DNA of 64,000 bases from Myxococcales bacterium (GCA_903642325.1 CAHJWM010000021.1:27472-91471), one strand, 5' to 3'; positions 55,376 through 64,000 are shown, counted from the first letter of the stretch. Notes: generated by a model not told the origin, from the sequence alone. Translations and numbers: made by a program.

Positions 55376-56698
55376 TCAGTGTGGAGTGGCTGTGCCTGCG
55401 CCGAGGCTCAGCCAAGCCAAGGTCTCGAAGTGATGCGTTTGGGGAAACATATCGAATCCTGTCAGGCCTTCGAGCGCGTAACCGGCGTCGCACAGGACTC
55501 GTAAGTCGCGGGCGAGCGTCACCGGATCACATGCGCAATAGGCAAGGTGGCGTGGCGCCCTACGGATCAACGCGGGCAACACCTCCCGTGCCCCGCTGCG
55601 CGGTGGATCGAGCACGGCGAGATCGAAGCGCTCCCCGCGTGGGAGCCGCTCGAGCTCCGTGCGCACGTCACCCGCGATGAATCGTGCCCCGGATAGCGAC
55701 TGCTCCTTCGCGGCTCGCCGCGCCGCGCCGATCGCCGGCCGAGAGGCTTCGATGCCCAGGCCCGTCAGACCACGCGCAAACAGCGGCAAGCTGAAATTTC
55801 CCGCGCCGCAGTACAAGTCGCAAAAGCGCAAGGCTCCGCTCTTTTGTGTCGCGTCGAGCAACGCGTGAACGAGCGCTTGGTTGACCGCCCAGTTTACCTG
55901 TGTGAACCCGCCGCCGGGCACCCTCAGCTCCACGCCAGGCAGCGGAAAACGCTGATCCTGCGACGGATCGGATGCTCGCTCGGCGACGGATACGTTAAAA
56001 CGACGCGCCAGCTCCACGGCGAAGGCTGAAGAGAGGTCGAAGCCGCGGTCCGCAGGCAGCAGATGCACGGCGACCCGAGGCCCGGCGGGAGCGACTCGCA
56101 GCTCGATTTCGCTGAGCGGCTCGAAACCGCGAGGGTAACGCCGCGCTAGGTCACGCAGCGCAATCAAGGCCGTGCTGAGCTCTGGGTCGGCCACGATGCA
56201 GCCCGGGATCTCGACGAGCTCACGCGAGCCCGCGGCATAGAAGCCGAGCCGGCCACCGGAGCCGACGTGCAAACGAATGCGTGAGCGATAGCCGTAATGC
56301 TCGGCGCTCGACACGAATCGAACCTCGGGCAGTTGCTCGAAGCGGCCGGTGCGCTGGAGCGCTTCGAGCAAGATGCCTTGCTTGGCACGCACCTGCGCCG
56401 AGTAGTCGAGCATCATGAGATCGCAGCCGCCACATTCGCTCTGCACCGGGCAGCTCGGCTCGACGCGATCCGGGCTTGCTTCCAGCAAGCTCCACCGAGC
56501 GGCTCTGAGGTAACCGCCATGCTCTTCCATCTCCTCCACCCGGATGCGCTCGCCCGGTAGTGCGCCGGACGCGAAGGCGCTTTTGCCATCGCTCAGATGC
56601 AAAAAGCCGTCCCCGCCCGGCACGAGCTTTTCAATCTTCCACTCGTTCGGCGTCAAATCGAGCAGCGCGAGGCGTGTTCTTGGTTTCGAAGGTGGCAA
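55376..56698 (-). CDS. 23S rRNA (uracil-5-)-methyltransferase, RlmD/TrmA family
   Basis: 440 residues. The TRAM domain opens the protein (KIEKLVPGGDGFLHL), followed by an iron-sulfur cysteine set CPVQSECGGCDLMML. The SAM-binding motif is CDLYCGAGNFSLPLFARG, the catalytic region is LDPPRSGAREVLPALI, and the catalytic Cys lies in YCACDPVTLARDL. The enzyme makes 5-methyluridine in rRNA or tRNA; RlmD, RlmC and TrmA cannot be separated by eye, so no symbol is given. It is 46 bases downstream of the VOC gene and precedes the GAF gene. Confidence 0.88.
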   Translation of the reverse strand: MPPSKPRTRLALLDLTPNEWKIEKLVPGGDGFLHLSDGKSAFASGALPGERIRVEEMEEHGGYLRAARWSLLEASPDRVEPSCPVQSECGGCDLMMLDYSAQVRAKQGILLEALQRTGRFEQLPEVRFVSSAEHYGYRSRIRLHVGSGGRLGFYAAGSRELVEIPGCIVADPELSTALIALRDLARRYPRGFEPLSEIELRVAPAGPRVAVHLLPADRGFDLSSAFAVELARRFNVSVAERASDPSQDQRFPLPGVELRVPGGGFTQVNWAVNQALVHALLDATQKSGALRFCDLYCGAGNFSLPLFARGLTGLGIEASRPAIGAARRAAKEQSLSGARFIAGDVRTELERLPRGERFDLAVLDPPRSGAREVLPALIRRAPRHLAYCACDPVTLARDLRVLCDAGYALEGLTGFDMFPQTHHFETLAWLSLGAGTATPH

Positions 56699-56744
56699 GC
56701 GGAAAGGTCCCGGGGAGCTCGAGGGCCTGCGGGCGGCGACGAAC

Positions 56745-57164
56745 CTAAAGTAGCGCAGTCAGCGGATAGGTGCTGATGCCAATCCGGTTGCCATCGGGAT
56801 CGCGCAAATAAGACGTCCATTCGCTACGTGACTCGATCGGAAAGCCCGCCTCGAGCAACCGCTGCTCGAGCGGTCCGCGCGCCGTGTCCTCGACCGCGAG
56901 AGCGATGAGAAACGGACCCGCCCCGCTGCCGACCACCTGGCGCGGGGCCTCTTCAGTGGGCTCGATCATGAGCAGTGCGCTGCCCAGGCTGAGCCAGACC
57001 GAGCGCAGCGAGCCGTCGTCGTGATCGTGCCGCGCCACTTCCCGCAGGCCGAGCTGGTCACGATAAAAGTCGACGAGGCGGGCCACGTTTGCGGTCCCCA
57101 AAGCCAAGTGATGCAGTCGCACGGGCGCGAGCAAACCTTGGTCGTTCCGGTGTAGCAAGGGCAT
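56745..57164 (-). CDS. VOC-family protein (glyoxalase/bleomycin-resistance type)
   Basis: 139 residues, the length of a single VOC module pair. It begins LHHLALGTANVARLVDFYRD, with the first metal His, and contains ALLMIEPTEEAP and YLRDPDGNRIGIS, the latter being the usual D-P-d-G-N segment before the last metal Glu, which here is Gly-Ile-Ser. Loss of that Glu means metal binding is uncertain. Function could be an isomerase, dioxygenase or drug-binding protein. It is first in a leftward run with the RlmD-like and GAF genes. Confidence 0.82.
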   Translation of the reverse strand: MPLLHRNDQGLLAPVRLHHLALGTANVARLVDFYRDQLGLREVARHDHDDGSLRSVWLSLGSALLMIEPTEEAPRQVVGSGAGPFLIALAVEDTARGPLEQRLLEAGFPIESRSEWTSYLRDPDGNRIGISTYPLTALL

Positions 57165-57329
57165 TTACAACGTAAGCGCCGTGCCCACATCGCGGACTCC
57201 CGCCCCGCCGCGATCCGACGGCGGTTCCCCATCGTAACAAATAGACAACTTCCTGAATGATCGAATCGTCTCGCCGAGGACACATATCGGAATGAAACGT
57301 GCAGCGTCTACGTTTCGAAGGAAGAGGCC

Positions 57330-57644
57330 ATGACCAATCGCTCTCGAGTCGCACCACCCACTCCGAACGTCAGCTCGCCGCTGAACGACGAGGGGTCGAG
57401 CGTCCGCGAGCGCAAGCCAGCGCCAGAGCCGCCTCGGGCCCGCACGTCGGACCCCGCGTTTTCATTGGACGAAAGGCTGGAGAGCAAGCTCGCGGAAGCG
57501 GCCGCCTTGATGGCAAGGCTGGAACCGAATGACGCACGCGCGCGGCTCCTGCACATCGCCATGTTGCGGCGGGATGAGACACTGCTGGATGGTATCGTAG
57601 CCGAGCTCGCATTGCCGCCGCGAACCACACGTCCTGCGCGCTAA
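57330..57644 (+). CDS. Small hypothetical protein (104 aa)
   Basis: A strong ribosome site (AAGGAAGAGG) lies just before the ATG. The N-terminal half is Pro/Ser/Arg-rich and likely disordered. The C-terminal half (LDERLESKLAEAAALMARLE and LLHIAMLRRDETLLDGIVAEL) is predicted helical. There is no signal or membrane segment. It sits between divergent VOC and the FecR-domain gene. I recognise no family. Confidence 0.6.
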   Translation: MTNRSRVAPPTPNVSSPLNDEGSSVRERKPAPEPPRARTSDPAFSLDERLESKLAEAAALMARLEPNDARARLLHIAMLRRDETLLDGIVAELALPPRTTRPAR

Positions 57645-57762
57645 GTCACTCTGCTCCCGCACCATTCACGGTAAGAAACCGACGCGGTCGCGCAGAGCGT
57701 ACGCAAGAGCCGGCGGCTGATTTGCGAAGAAGGGACTGAACACCCGTCGCGACCGACCGTTG

Positions 57763-59121
57763 ATGGCATGGATGATCCAGCGCATGACCGCCCTTGCCCT
57801 ACTCGCCACGTCCGCCGTGTGCGGCGCCCGCGGCGCCGATGCGAGCCCGGTATCGGAGCCCCGCGATTCGGCGGCGGTCAGCGTTGCTGACGGAACCGTG
57901 AAGCAGCTGCCGGGCGGAGCTGTGCTTCGGCTTACCCCTGGCACGAAAATGGAGATGGGGCGCTCGCTCAAGTTGCAGCTGGGGCGGCCGGGCTCCCCGC
58001 AGACGGTGACGCAGGTCGTGAAGCTCTTGTCGGGCCGGATCGACGTCGAGATCCCTCTCAGTAAATTTCCGAAGACGGCGATCTTGCTGCAGGCGCCGCA
58101 CAAGGTGAGCGGAGTCGCGAAGGGCGGGCACAGTATCGCCATCGCTGACGGAAACGGCGTGACGATCGCGGCCGTTGATGGCGACATGCTGGTGGCGTCG
58201 GGCAACGACTGGAAAGGTCTTTCGAAGGGCGTGGTGCGCACCTTCATTGGTCACGATCAGCCGCCACGAGATCACGCGGTGCCGGGCGTGCCGAGCCTTC
58301 GCCTTGCAAACCCGCTGCTGCTTTCACTGGGCTGCGAAGCGCCGACCGCGCGCGCAGACGCATCGGGCGTGAAGGACGCCGAGCACTACCAGCTGAGCGT
58401 ATGGCGCGTTGGCAGCACGGGCAAAGAGCTCGCACGCCGCATCGACACGAAGGGCGGCGCCGGAGAGATCTTGGACTTGTTGCCAGGCCAGTATCAAATC
58501 AGCGCGCGCGCCGTGGACAGCGCTGGCATCTTCGGGCCCGAAAGTGCGGGCTCTGCTTTGCGCGTAGTGGGCACCGAGCTGCCCGAAGGCGCGCGCTGCG
58601 AAGGCAAATCCATCTTGCTCGGTCAGCACGGCCGCGTGAAGCTCCTAGGAGCCGCCGGGCTCGAAGCGAGCTATGGCGCGTCTCAGCACTTCGTGCCGGC
58701 ACCCAGCAGCGTTGGGCTGTCGCGCGGCGAAAGCACACGGCTGCGGTTACGCGAGCCCGGTAGCCAGAGTGAGGTGGAGTTCGGGCTCGAGCCGCGAAGC
58801 CTGCGCGCCGACGTCGACATCTCACCAAAACACGCGCACTGGCCGAGCGATACGCTCGAGGTCACGGTGCACTTGTTCGACGCGCGCGGTCGCGCGGTCG
58901 CGCAGGGAGTGGTTGCCAAAGCCACGGTGCTCGTGAATGTGCAGCCGGTCTCAGTCGCTTGGCAACGGGCCGGCAATGCCATGCACGCTTTCATCCCGAA
59001 GCCTACGCAACGCGGCCCTTGGGTCGTGCGCGTCGAGGTCGCTGATCAATTCGGCGACGCGGCAGGCCGCGATTTCATGGAAGTCGCTGGGCCGGACACG
59101 GAACGCGTCAGCGCCAACTGA
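57763..59121 (+). CDS. Secreted FecR-domain protein
   Basis: 452 residues from the ATG at 57763; a TTG at 57760 and later ATGs at 57772 and 57784 are also in frame. A signal sequence (RMTALALLATSAVCGARGADA) leads into a FecR-like domain at about residues 40-165 (VSVADGTVKQLPGGAVLRL, VKLLSGRIDVEIPL, AAVDGDMLVASG). FecR domains sense or regulate at the envelope or bind peptidoglycan. Two beta-rich regions follow, without a TonB or sigma-factor partner nearby. It is a secreted structural or regulatory protein of unknown role. Confidence 0.7.
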   Translation: MAWMIQRMTALALLATSAVCGARGADASPVSEPRDSAAVSVADGTVKQLPGGAVLRLTPGTKMEMGRSLKLQLGRPGSPQTVTQVVKLLSGRIDVEIPLSKFPKTAILLQAPHKVSGVAKGGHSIAIADGNGVTIAAVDGDMLVASGNDWKGLSKGVVRTFIGHDQPPRDHAVPGVPSLRLANPLLLSLGCEAPTARADASGVKDAEHYQLSVWRVGSTGKELARRIDTKGGAGEILDLLPGQYQISARAVDSAGIFGPESAGSALRVVGTELPEGARCEGKSILLGQHGRVKLLGAAGLEASYGASQHFVPAPSSVGLSRGESTRLRLREPGSQSEVEFGLEPRSLRADVDISPKHAHWPSDTLEVTVHLFDARGRAVAQGVVAKATVLVNVQPVSVAWQRAGNAMHAFIPKPTQRGPWVVRVEVADQFGDAAGRDFMEVAGPDTERVSAN

Positions 59122-59170
59122 CGGATGTCCCCGCTCGTCGTCCACGGCGGTTTGCGCTAGCCTACCGAGC

Positions 59171-59827
59171 GTGAAGCTCTCCGATTTCAGTCACGTGATC
59201 TTCGATCTCGACGGAGTGCTGCTCGACACTGAAAGGCTGTACACGGAGGCGACACAAAAGGTCGTGGGCGAATTCGGCAAGACCTTCGATTGGGCGCTGA
59301 AGTCGCAAATGATGGGTCGGCACGAGCACGAGGCGGCTACGCTCTTGGTCGAGACGTTGCAGCTACCGATATCCGCCCAGGCCTACCTCGAGCGACAGTT
59401 GCCCATTGCCGAGCAGCTGTTCCAAAAGGCGGACGAGATTTCGGGAGCCGCGGCCTTCGTCGCGACACTTGCCGCGCGCGGGCATGGGCTGGGCGTCGGC
59501 ACGAGCAGCACGATGCGCCTATACCGCCTGAAAACCGCGCACTTACCTTGGTTTTCGGCGTTCACGACGGTCGTCTCCGGGGACCATCCAGAGGTCCGCG
59601 CGCTCAAGCCCGCCCCGGATATTTTTTTGACGGCAGCCCGCGCATTAGGCGCCGATAAAGCTCGCTGTTTGGTGATCGAGGATTCGCCGGCCGGCGTGCT
59701 GGCGGCACGCGCCGCAGGTATGGCCGTAATCGCAATTCCTGATCCCGCTTTGGAAGCGGCACGCTTCGAAGCCGCTGATTTGGTCGTGCGCAGCTACGCG
59801 GAGCTACGGCTACGGCTCAACTGTTGA
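59171..59827 (+). CDS. HAD phosphatase resembling pseudouridine-5'-phosphatase (PUDP/HDHD1-like)
   Basis: 218 residues from the GTG at 59171; an open frame upstream overlaps the FecR gene. HAD motif I is VIFDLDGVLLDTERLY with both aspartates, motif III has Lys in ALKPAPDIF, and motif IV is VIEDSPAGVLAA. From memory it follows animal HDHD1 (PUDP) closely over its length: DTERLYTEATQKVVGEF, MGRHEHEAATLLVETLQLP and GDHPEVRALKPAPDIFLTAA. That enzyme removes phosphate from pseudouridine 5'-phosphate. The substrate here is inferred from that likeness. It overlaps the next convergent gene by 11 bases. Confidence 0.75.
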   Translation: MKLSDFSHVIFDLDGVLLDTERLYTEATQKVVGEFGKTFDWALKSQMMGRHEHEAATLLVETLQLPISAQAYLERQLPIAEQLFQKADEISGAAAFVATLAARGHGLGVGTSSTMRLYRLKTAHLPWFSAFTTVVSGDHPEVRALKPAPDIFLTAARALGADKARCLVIEDSPAGVLAARAAGMAVIAIPDPALEAARFEAADLVVRSYAELRLRLNC

Positions 59828-61415
59828 CCGCTGCTCTACGCTCGGCTTCGCTCAGGTCATGCCATGAGAAGAAATCTGCCAAGCATGCGCGTTGGGCGGG
59901 CGGCATGTATTCGAAGTTGCGACCCCGATCGATGATTTCCCAAAAATCCTTGCTCTCCACCGCCTCGAGCGCGCGTCGGATGGACAACAAGCGATCCGCC
60001 GGCTCGTTCTGCATGTCGCGGGCAATGCGGCGCGCCTTTTGCTGCTCCCCGCGCATCAGATAAAACGCGGCGAGCTTGACTTGCGCCTTCCGCACACCCA
60101 AGAGCGCATTTTCCTGACTACTGACGCGGAGCGGGCGGTCGAGCTCCAAAAATTGCGCCAGCATGGCCTCCTCTTCTGGAGAGCCCTGTTCGTTGGCGTA
60201 CTGACACAGCGCAGACAGATCGTAGGCGACGGTCTCGGTGACGAAGGTGAGCTTCATGTCGAAGCTGACGTGCCCATAGTAATTCATGTGTTTGACACCC
60301 TCGAGCACGGCACCGCCATTTTTCAGTCGGATCATGGCCTCGATCAAAAGGCGGTATTGATTCAAAACGTTGTATGCCGTGCGCACGTCCCGCGCATTCA
60401 ACGTCGAGCGTAAGTACGAATTCATGAAGCGAAACACCAGCTCGATCAGCTCGGCGTCGCGCGCGGTGCCCGCGGCCTCACCGAGGTAGCGCGTATCGAT
60501 CGCGATTAGGTAGTTGATGTCTCGCATAGAAACGAGAGCCTCGTTGTAGATGCCAAGGTACTGCCGCATCACCTTCCATTCCACCCAGGTGCGGCGCACT
60601 TCGAGATCTACGAGCGACTCCGGATCCATGGCCACGAAGTCCGGGTTTTGCCGAATTTGAGCGCCAATCCCGAACCACCCGTCCGTCGCTAGAGGCTTGT
60701 TCGCGAGGTACGCGAGCGAGAAGTCCTTGAGCGCGTCGACCGCGCCGCTAGCAATGATCTTGTCCTTGCCGGAAATGGAGTTGCTCGTAATGTCCGTGAG
60801 CTCCTCCATCGCCGAAAGTATCTGGGCCTGAGCGAGCGCTGCGCGATGTCGATCGCGGTCCCCTGCCCCACGCACGGCAACGCCGACGGCTTCCCTACGG
60901 ATGCGGGAAATGATGTTCATTGGCTCTAGAAACCAAAACACATAACGAAAATACGGTGCCATCAACACCAAGCCGAAGGTCGTCGCGCCGATCATGGCCA
61001 GAAGCGCGAGTCGCGGCACGTAGTCATGGTGCACCGAAAGGCTCAGCCAAACACCGCACACGCACGCGATCAGGTAATATCCCATCACCACCAAATTGAT
61101 GCGATCCCGCAAAAACATCCGGGCGACGCCGGTGTAGCGATCGGCCGAGAGCTGCACGATGATGGACACGACGGTGATCACGATGCCGAACACCGCTGCG
61201 ATCATGCCCGCGAGCGAGCTCACTGCGTCCGTGATGCTGCTTGGGTCGAAGTGAATATAACGCCCGAAAGGCGTCGGCGCACGCGGTTGCGAAGCGCCGC
61301 CCGTAATGAAGTGATCGACGGTATAGAAGCCCCAGAACAGCGCCAGCGCGGCGGAGCTCAGCACCGCGATCGGCATCAGCCACTGTTTCCTGAAACTGCC
61401 CTGGCCGTCGGTCAT
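59817..61415 (-). CDS. Membrane protein with DUF2254-like N-terminus
   Basis: 532 residues. Four hydrophobic segments lie in the first 170 residues (AVLSSAALALFWGFYTV, SLAGMIAAVFGIVITVVSII, VVMGYYLIACVCGVWLSLSV, ALLAMIGATTFGLVLMA). They are followed by a long helical cytoplasmic region. DITSNSISGKDKIIASGAVDALKDFS resembles, in shortened form, the DUF2254 stretch around S-P-x-x-D-P-x-T-A, but key residues differ, so the assignment is tentative. The role is unknown. Its 3' end overlaps the HAD gene by 11 bases. Confidence 0.65.
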   Translation of the reverse strand: MTDGQGSFRKQWLMPIAVLSSAALALFWGFYTVDHFITGGASQPRAPTPFGRYIHFDPSSITDAVSSLAGMIAAVFGIVITVVSIIVQLSADRYTGVARMFLRDRINLVVMGYYLIACVCGVWLSLSVHHDYVPRLALLAMIGATTFGLVLMAPYFRYVFWFLEPMNIISRIRREAVGVAVRGAGDRDRHRAALAQAQILSAMEELTDITSNSISGKDKIIASGAVDALKDFSLAYLANKPLATDGWFGIGAQIRQNPDFVAMDPESLVDLEVRRTWVEWKVMRQYLGIYNEALVSMRDINYLIAIDTRYLGEAAGTARDAELIELVFRFMNSYLRSTLNARDVRTAYNVLNQYRLLIEAMIRLKNGGAVLEGVKHMNYYGHVSFDMKLTFVTETVAYDLSALCQYANEQGSPEEEAMLAQFLELDRPLRVSSQENALLGVRKAQVKLAAFYLMRGEQQKARRIARDMQNEPADRLLSIRRALEAVESKDFWEIIDRGRNFEYMPPAQRACLADFFSWHDLSEAERRAAVNS

Positions 61416-61476
61416 GTGCGTGGGTAGTGTACTTGAGGCCTAGGCGCAGCGGCAACGACGGCCCCAGCCAGAAGCT

Positions 61477-62841
61477 CTAGAGTAGCGCCGGGCCGATCTG
61501 CGATGGGAGCTCGGCTTCCAGCAAGGCGAGGCGCTGGCAGGCCGCGTCTGGGTCGCCCGACTCGCCAATGGAGCTCGGCAGGAAAGGCGCGCTCGCTAGC
61601 GCGACGCGCCACGGTCGAGACGGCAGGCAGGCGTCGCGCATGCCGTGGATGAATCGGAGCGTGCGCAGTGCATCGAACCAGGTATGCACGCGCCGGCGCA
61701 AGATCTTGCCGGCGGGCGCCTGCGTAGACGCGCGCTCGAGAGCATCGAACGCGCCCAGTCGGTCGAGCACGGAGCGAGCTGGGTCGGCAAGCTCGGGAGC
61801 GAGCGAATCCAGAGCATCGTTCAGCGCTAACGGCTCAGCCGACGCCGAGAAAGCGTCCAGGCCGGCGATCACCGCTCGCAAAGCGAGGAACGTGTCCGGC
61901 GCATACAGTAAAAAATCAGCGCCCGCCGCCCGCGCTTCGGCAATCTCGCGCGAGCGCCGGCCCGTACCAAAGGGCACGCGGTCCGATGCGCGCGAGCGGA
62001 TGCGCAGGGGTGCGGACACGACGCGGCGGAGCGGCTGAACCTTGGCCAGTTTATCGAGCAGGTAGAAATCCTCCGCGGCGGCGCGTTTGGGGAAACCACG
62101 TACGCTCAGATAGGCGCGTGCGTCGACAGACAGCGTACTGCCGACGCTTTGGTAAGCGTAGCTCGAGCGCGCCGCGGACAAGCCGAGCACGTAGTAGCGA
62201 AGCGAGATCTCATAAAGCACCGTTGCCTCGTCGATTCTGCGATCACCACCCGCCTCGTGCTGAAACGGCCATAGCCAAGCGGAGCTCGGCTCACGCTCGC
62301 TGACGTCACGAGTCAGAGTGACGAAGAAGTCGCTCGGCAATGTCACGTCGGCGTCGCTCGAAGCGATCCGCGAACAAGCAATTTTACCCCGCGCATACAG
62401 GGCCGCGGCAAGGTCGCCGCCTATCTTACGGGCCGTGCCTACCCCTTCGCCCTCGGGCAAATAGCTGCCGACGGAGGCCCGATCGAGCCATAAAAGGTCG
62501 CCGCACGAAGCTCGGGCAAGCACCGCGCGCGCAGTTGGCTCAGCCGCCGTAACCTTTCGCTGATCGCTGAACCGTTGGCTCAACTGCGCGAGCAGGCGCG
62601 CGTTTTGTCGATGCCTCTCCGAGGTGGCTGATTGGTTGGCGTTGACGACCACGATCAAGAGGACTCGCCCAGGAGCGTTGTTCAGAGCGGCGCGGTAGCC
62701 TTCCAGGAAATCCGGCGCCTCCCCGCACACCGGGACGACTAGGCACGCGGCGTACGATTCGAGCAGGTCCGCCGCCAGGCCAGCCTCCGGCTCGGCGTAG
62801 CGCGCGAAGTATTGTATGCCGCGATCGTTCGCGCGGTTCAA
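61477..62841 (-). CDS. Glycosyltransferase (GT2-like)
   Basis: 454 residues from a TTG at 62841 that overlaps the miaE stop as TTGA; the frame extends further but would lie inside miaE. CLVVPVCGEAPDFLEGYRAA and VLLIVVVNANQ resemble the start of GT2 folds. The segment ARKIGGDLAAALYARG followed by RIASSDADVTLPSDFF has the D-x-D-like metal motif, and VRGFPKRAAAEDFYLLDKL has the E-D of the acceptor region. A sugar for lipid, exopolysaccharide or RNA could be transferred; the acceptor is unknown. Coupling to a tRNA hydroxylase is unusual. Confidence 0.72.
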   Translation of the reverse strand: MNRANDRGIQYFARYAEPEAGLAADLLESYAACLVVPVCGEAPDFLEGYRAALNNAPGRVLLIVVVNANQSATSERHRQNARLLAQLSQRFSDQRKVTAAEPTARAVLARASCGDLLWLDRASVGSYLPEGEGVGTARKIGGDLAAALYARGKIACSRIASSDADVTLPSDFFVTLTRDVSEREPSSAWLWPFQHEAGGDRRIDEATVLYEISLRYYVLGLSAARSSYAYQSVGSTLSVDARAYLSVRGFPKRAAAEDFYLLDKLAKVQPLRRVVSAPLRIRSRASDRVPFGTGRRSREIAEARAAGADFLLYAPDTFLALRAVIAGLDAFSASAEPLALNDALDSLAPELADPARSVLDRLGAFDALERASTQAPAGKILRRRVHTWFDALRTLRFIHGMRDACLPSRPWRVALASAPFLPSSIGESGDPDAACQRLALLEAELPSQIGPALL

Positions 62842-63416
62842 TGGACGGCGGCGCGATGCGGCAGACGCTTCACGAGCTCGGCTTCGAAGTCGAGCAGGGA
62901 CTCGGCGCGCGGTTCGATCAGGGGATCGGAAAAACATGCCCGCGCCAGGCGAAAGAACAAGCCGTGGTGCCTGGCCTCGGCGCGCGCCAAATCGAAGTAA
63001 GTTTCCGCGAGCGGGGACGCTCGTTCCTCGAGCGCGGCGGCAACCAGGAACAACCGCTCGCAACCGCGCGCCTCGACGACGCCGGCAACGAGCAGCTTGT
63101 CGAGCAGCATGCCGTCGCCGCCGTTCCGAACCTGCGAGCGGAGCGCATTCACGTACGCGTCCTTGTAATCATCGGCTAGGATCAGGCCACGCGCATGCAC
63201 GATGCGATACATGATTTGGAAATGCTCCAGCTCCTCGCGCGCAAATTCGATCAACGGCTCGATGATCGGACTTTTATCGGGATAGCGAACCACGAACGAC
63301 ATACCGGTGGCGGCCGCTTTCCGTTCGCATGCGGCATGATCCAAAAGGAAGGCGTCGAAGTCGGCGAAGACCGCGTCCAGCCATTCGGGCGGGGTCGCAA
63401 AGCGAAGGTTCAGCAT
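62838..63416 (-). CDS. miaE: tRNA-(ms2)i6A-hydroxylase
   Basis: 192 residues from the ATG at 63416; an upstream start adds 24 residues not seen in the family. MiaE is a diiron monooxygenase that hydroxylates the isopentenyl group of (ms2)i6A37 in tRNA. Diiron ligands are visible in DHAACERKAA, REELEHFQIMYR, EARGCERLF and EARHHGLFF. Its stop overlaps the TTG of the glycosyltransferase gene. miaA and miaB are not in the window. Confidence 0.9.
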   Translation of the reverse strand: MLNLRFATPPEWLDAVFADFDAFLLDHAACERKAAATGMSFVVRYPDKSPIIEPLIEFAREELEHFQIMYRIVHARGLILADDYKDAYVNALRSQVRNGGDGMLLDKLLVAGVVEARGCERLFLVAAALEERASPLAETYFDLARAEARHHGLFFRLARACFSDPLIEPRAESLLDFEAELVKRLPHRAAVH

Positions 63417-63831
63417 CGTCGTGCGCTCGCTATTGCAGAGCCTGGCGGATGCAGCAAATGGCTCGCGCCCCTGGCGCATTTTCGTCATTTTCGGGCAATG
63501 GTCGGCTATCTGAAACGCAGAATCGAGAAGCTGGCCTCTCTTCGTGTTGCAGCTCAGGCCCTTCGAGCGCCCCCAACCTACTGCAGCAGGTGGTGGCGCG
63601 CGCCAGCTGGCGTACTATGCTCGAGGTGATACTTGCGGGCGCGCTCTGCCCAACCCTGGCCGTTTCGAGCCTGGCCCACCGATGTGTCGCGGTCGGGCAC
63701 TCGCATCGAGAAACTTCTTGAAAAGTGCACTTTTTGGCTTGGGCCACGGGCTAGAAGACCCCTCGGACAATTAGCGATTCTGCATATCGAACTGAGCCAA
63801 AGCGCATAGGTCGCCGTATTTACACACTGCT
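63417..63831. other. Intergenic region before the last lipoprotein gene
   Basis: 415 bases with no convincing ORF, hairpin or promoter pair. Both divergent genes, miaE to the left and the lipoprotein to the right, should start transcription from here. Confidence 0.5.
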
Positions 63832-64000
63832 ATGACCCTTCGCATGTGCGTTTCACGCCTGATCGCACCGCCTATTTTGTTGGCGATTTCGCTGGGATGC
63901 AGCTCGATGGGCAGCACGTCGGACACCGGCGAGCCGGGCGGGCGGTCGGGGGAGAGCGGCGGGCCGGGCGCCGGCGCGTCCCCGCTCGCCCGCGGCGGGG
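63832..64000 (+). CDS. Lipoprotein with Gly-rich linker (3' truncated by window edge)
   Basis: 56 residues are visible before the edge. The ATG opens a lipoprotein signal (LLAISLGCSSMGS), followed by a Gly/Ser/Pro-rich stretch (PGGRSGESGGPGAGA) like the linkers of the two GH16 lipoproteins. It may therefore be another secreted hydrolase, but no domain can be seen yet. Confidence 0.6.
   Translation, partial: MTLRMCVSRLIAPPILLAISLGCSSMGSTSDTGEPGGRSGESGGPGAGASPLARGG

Noticed and set aside
57666..58247. Minus-strand ORF of 193 residues inside the FecR-domain gene
   Set aside because: It is a shadow of the plus-strand gene and has no motif or upstream signal.

Overview
The window reads as chromosomal DNA of a high-GC Gram-negative bacterium, most likely a myxobacterium of the Polyangiales/Sorangiineae type (Myxococcota). 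This is an inference from four things: GC-rich codon use, two eukaryotic-type Ser/Thr protein kinases, several lipoproteins with Gly/Thr/Ala-rich linkers, and an AgmX-like secreted protein. Gene density is high. Many genes overlap by 1-4 bases, and GTG and TTG starts are common. I see no rRNA or tRNA genes, insertion sequences, phage genes or CRISPR arrays.

Layout. 1-4.1 kb: a GH81 and a GH16 lipoprotein, probable extracellular beta-1,3-glucan hydrolases, converging on a strong terminator. 4.4-14.9 kb: housekeeping genes (uvrA, a Gph-like HAD phosphatase, gnd, prmA, ppc, a type II NADH dehydrogenase). 15-19 kb: a membrane Ser/Thr kinase, a DHH phosphoesterase and a DUF4846-like lipoprotein. 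19.0-28.6 kb: a branched-chain amino acid cluster, ilvB-ilvN-leuA-leuC-leuD-cimA-leuB, preceded by what looks like a ribosome-mediated attenuator. 28.6-36.4 kb: a pirin remnant, a GH2 beta-mannosidase-like enzyme, an N-formylglutamate amidohydrolase, a flavin oxidoreductase, a second GH16 lipoprotein and a deoxyhypusine-synthase-like protein. 36.7-44.8 kb: a second kinase, an ATP-dependent DNA ligase, a coupled ketosamine kinase/LMW phosphatase pair with an unlisted 44-residue membrane protein, an SDR, an Hsp70-like protein and greB. 44.8-51.5 kb: secreted or membrane proteins of unknown role, a methyltransferase and gluQ. 51.6-57.6 kb: a POT transporter coupled to an S2P-like membrane protein that has lost its catalytic residues, a possible sigma-54-driven small RNA, a GYF/GAF-like protein, an RlmD-type methyltransferase and a VOC protein. 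57.7-64 kb: a FecR-domain protein, a PUDP-like HAD, a DUF2254-like membrane protein, a glycosyltransferase coupled to miaE, and the start of another lipoprotein.

How the genes work together. The ilv/leu block supplies nearly complete leucine and isoleucine/valine entry steps, with both LeuA and the citramalate route (CimA), but no ilvC here. The best candidates for new biology are the ilv leader peptide/attenuator, the inactive S2P homologue coupled to a peptide transporter, and the sigma-54 promoter plus hairpin at 54.4-54.55 kb.
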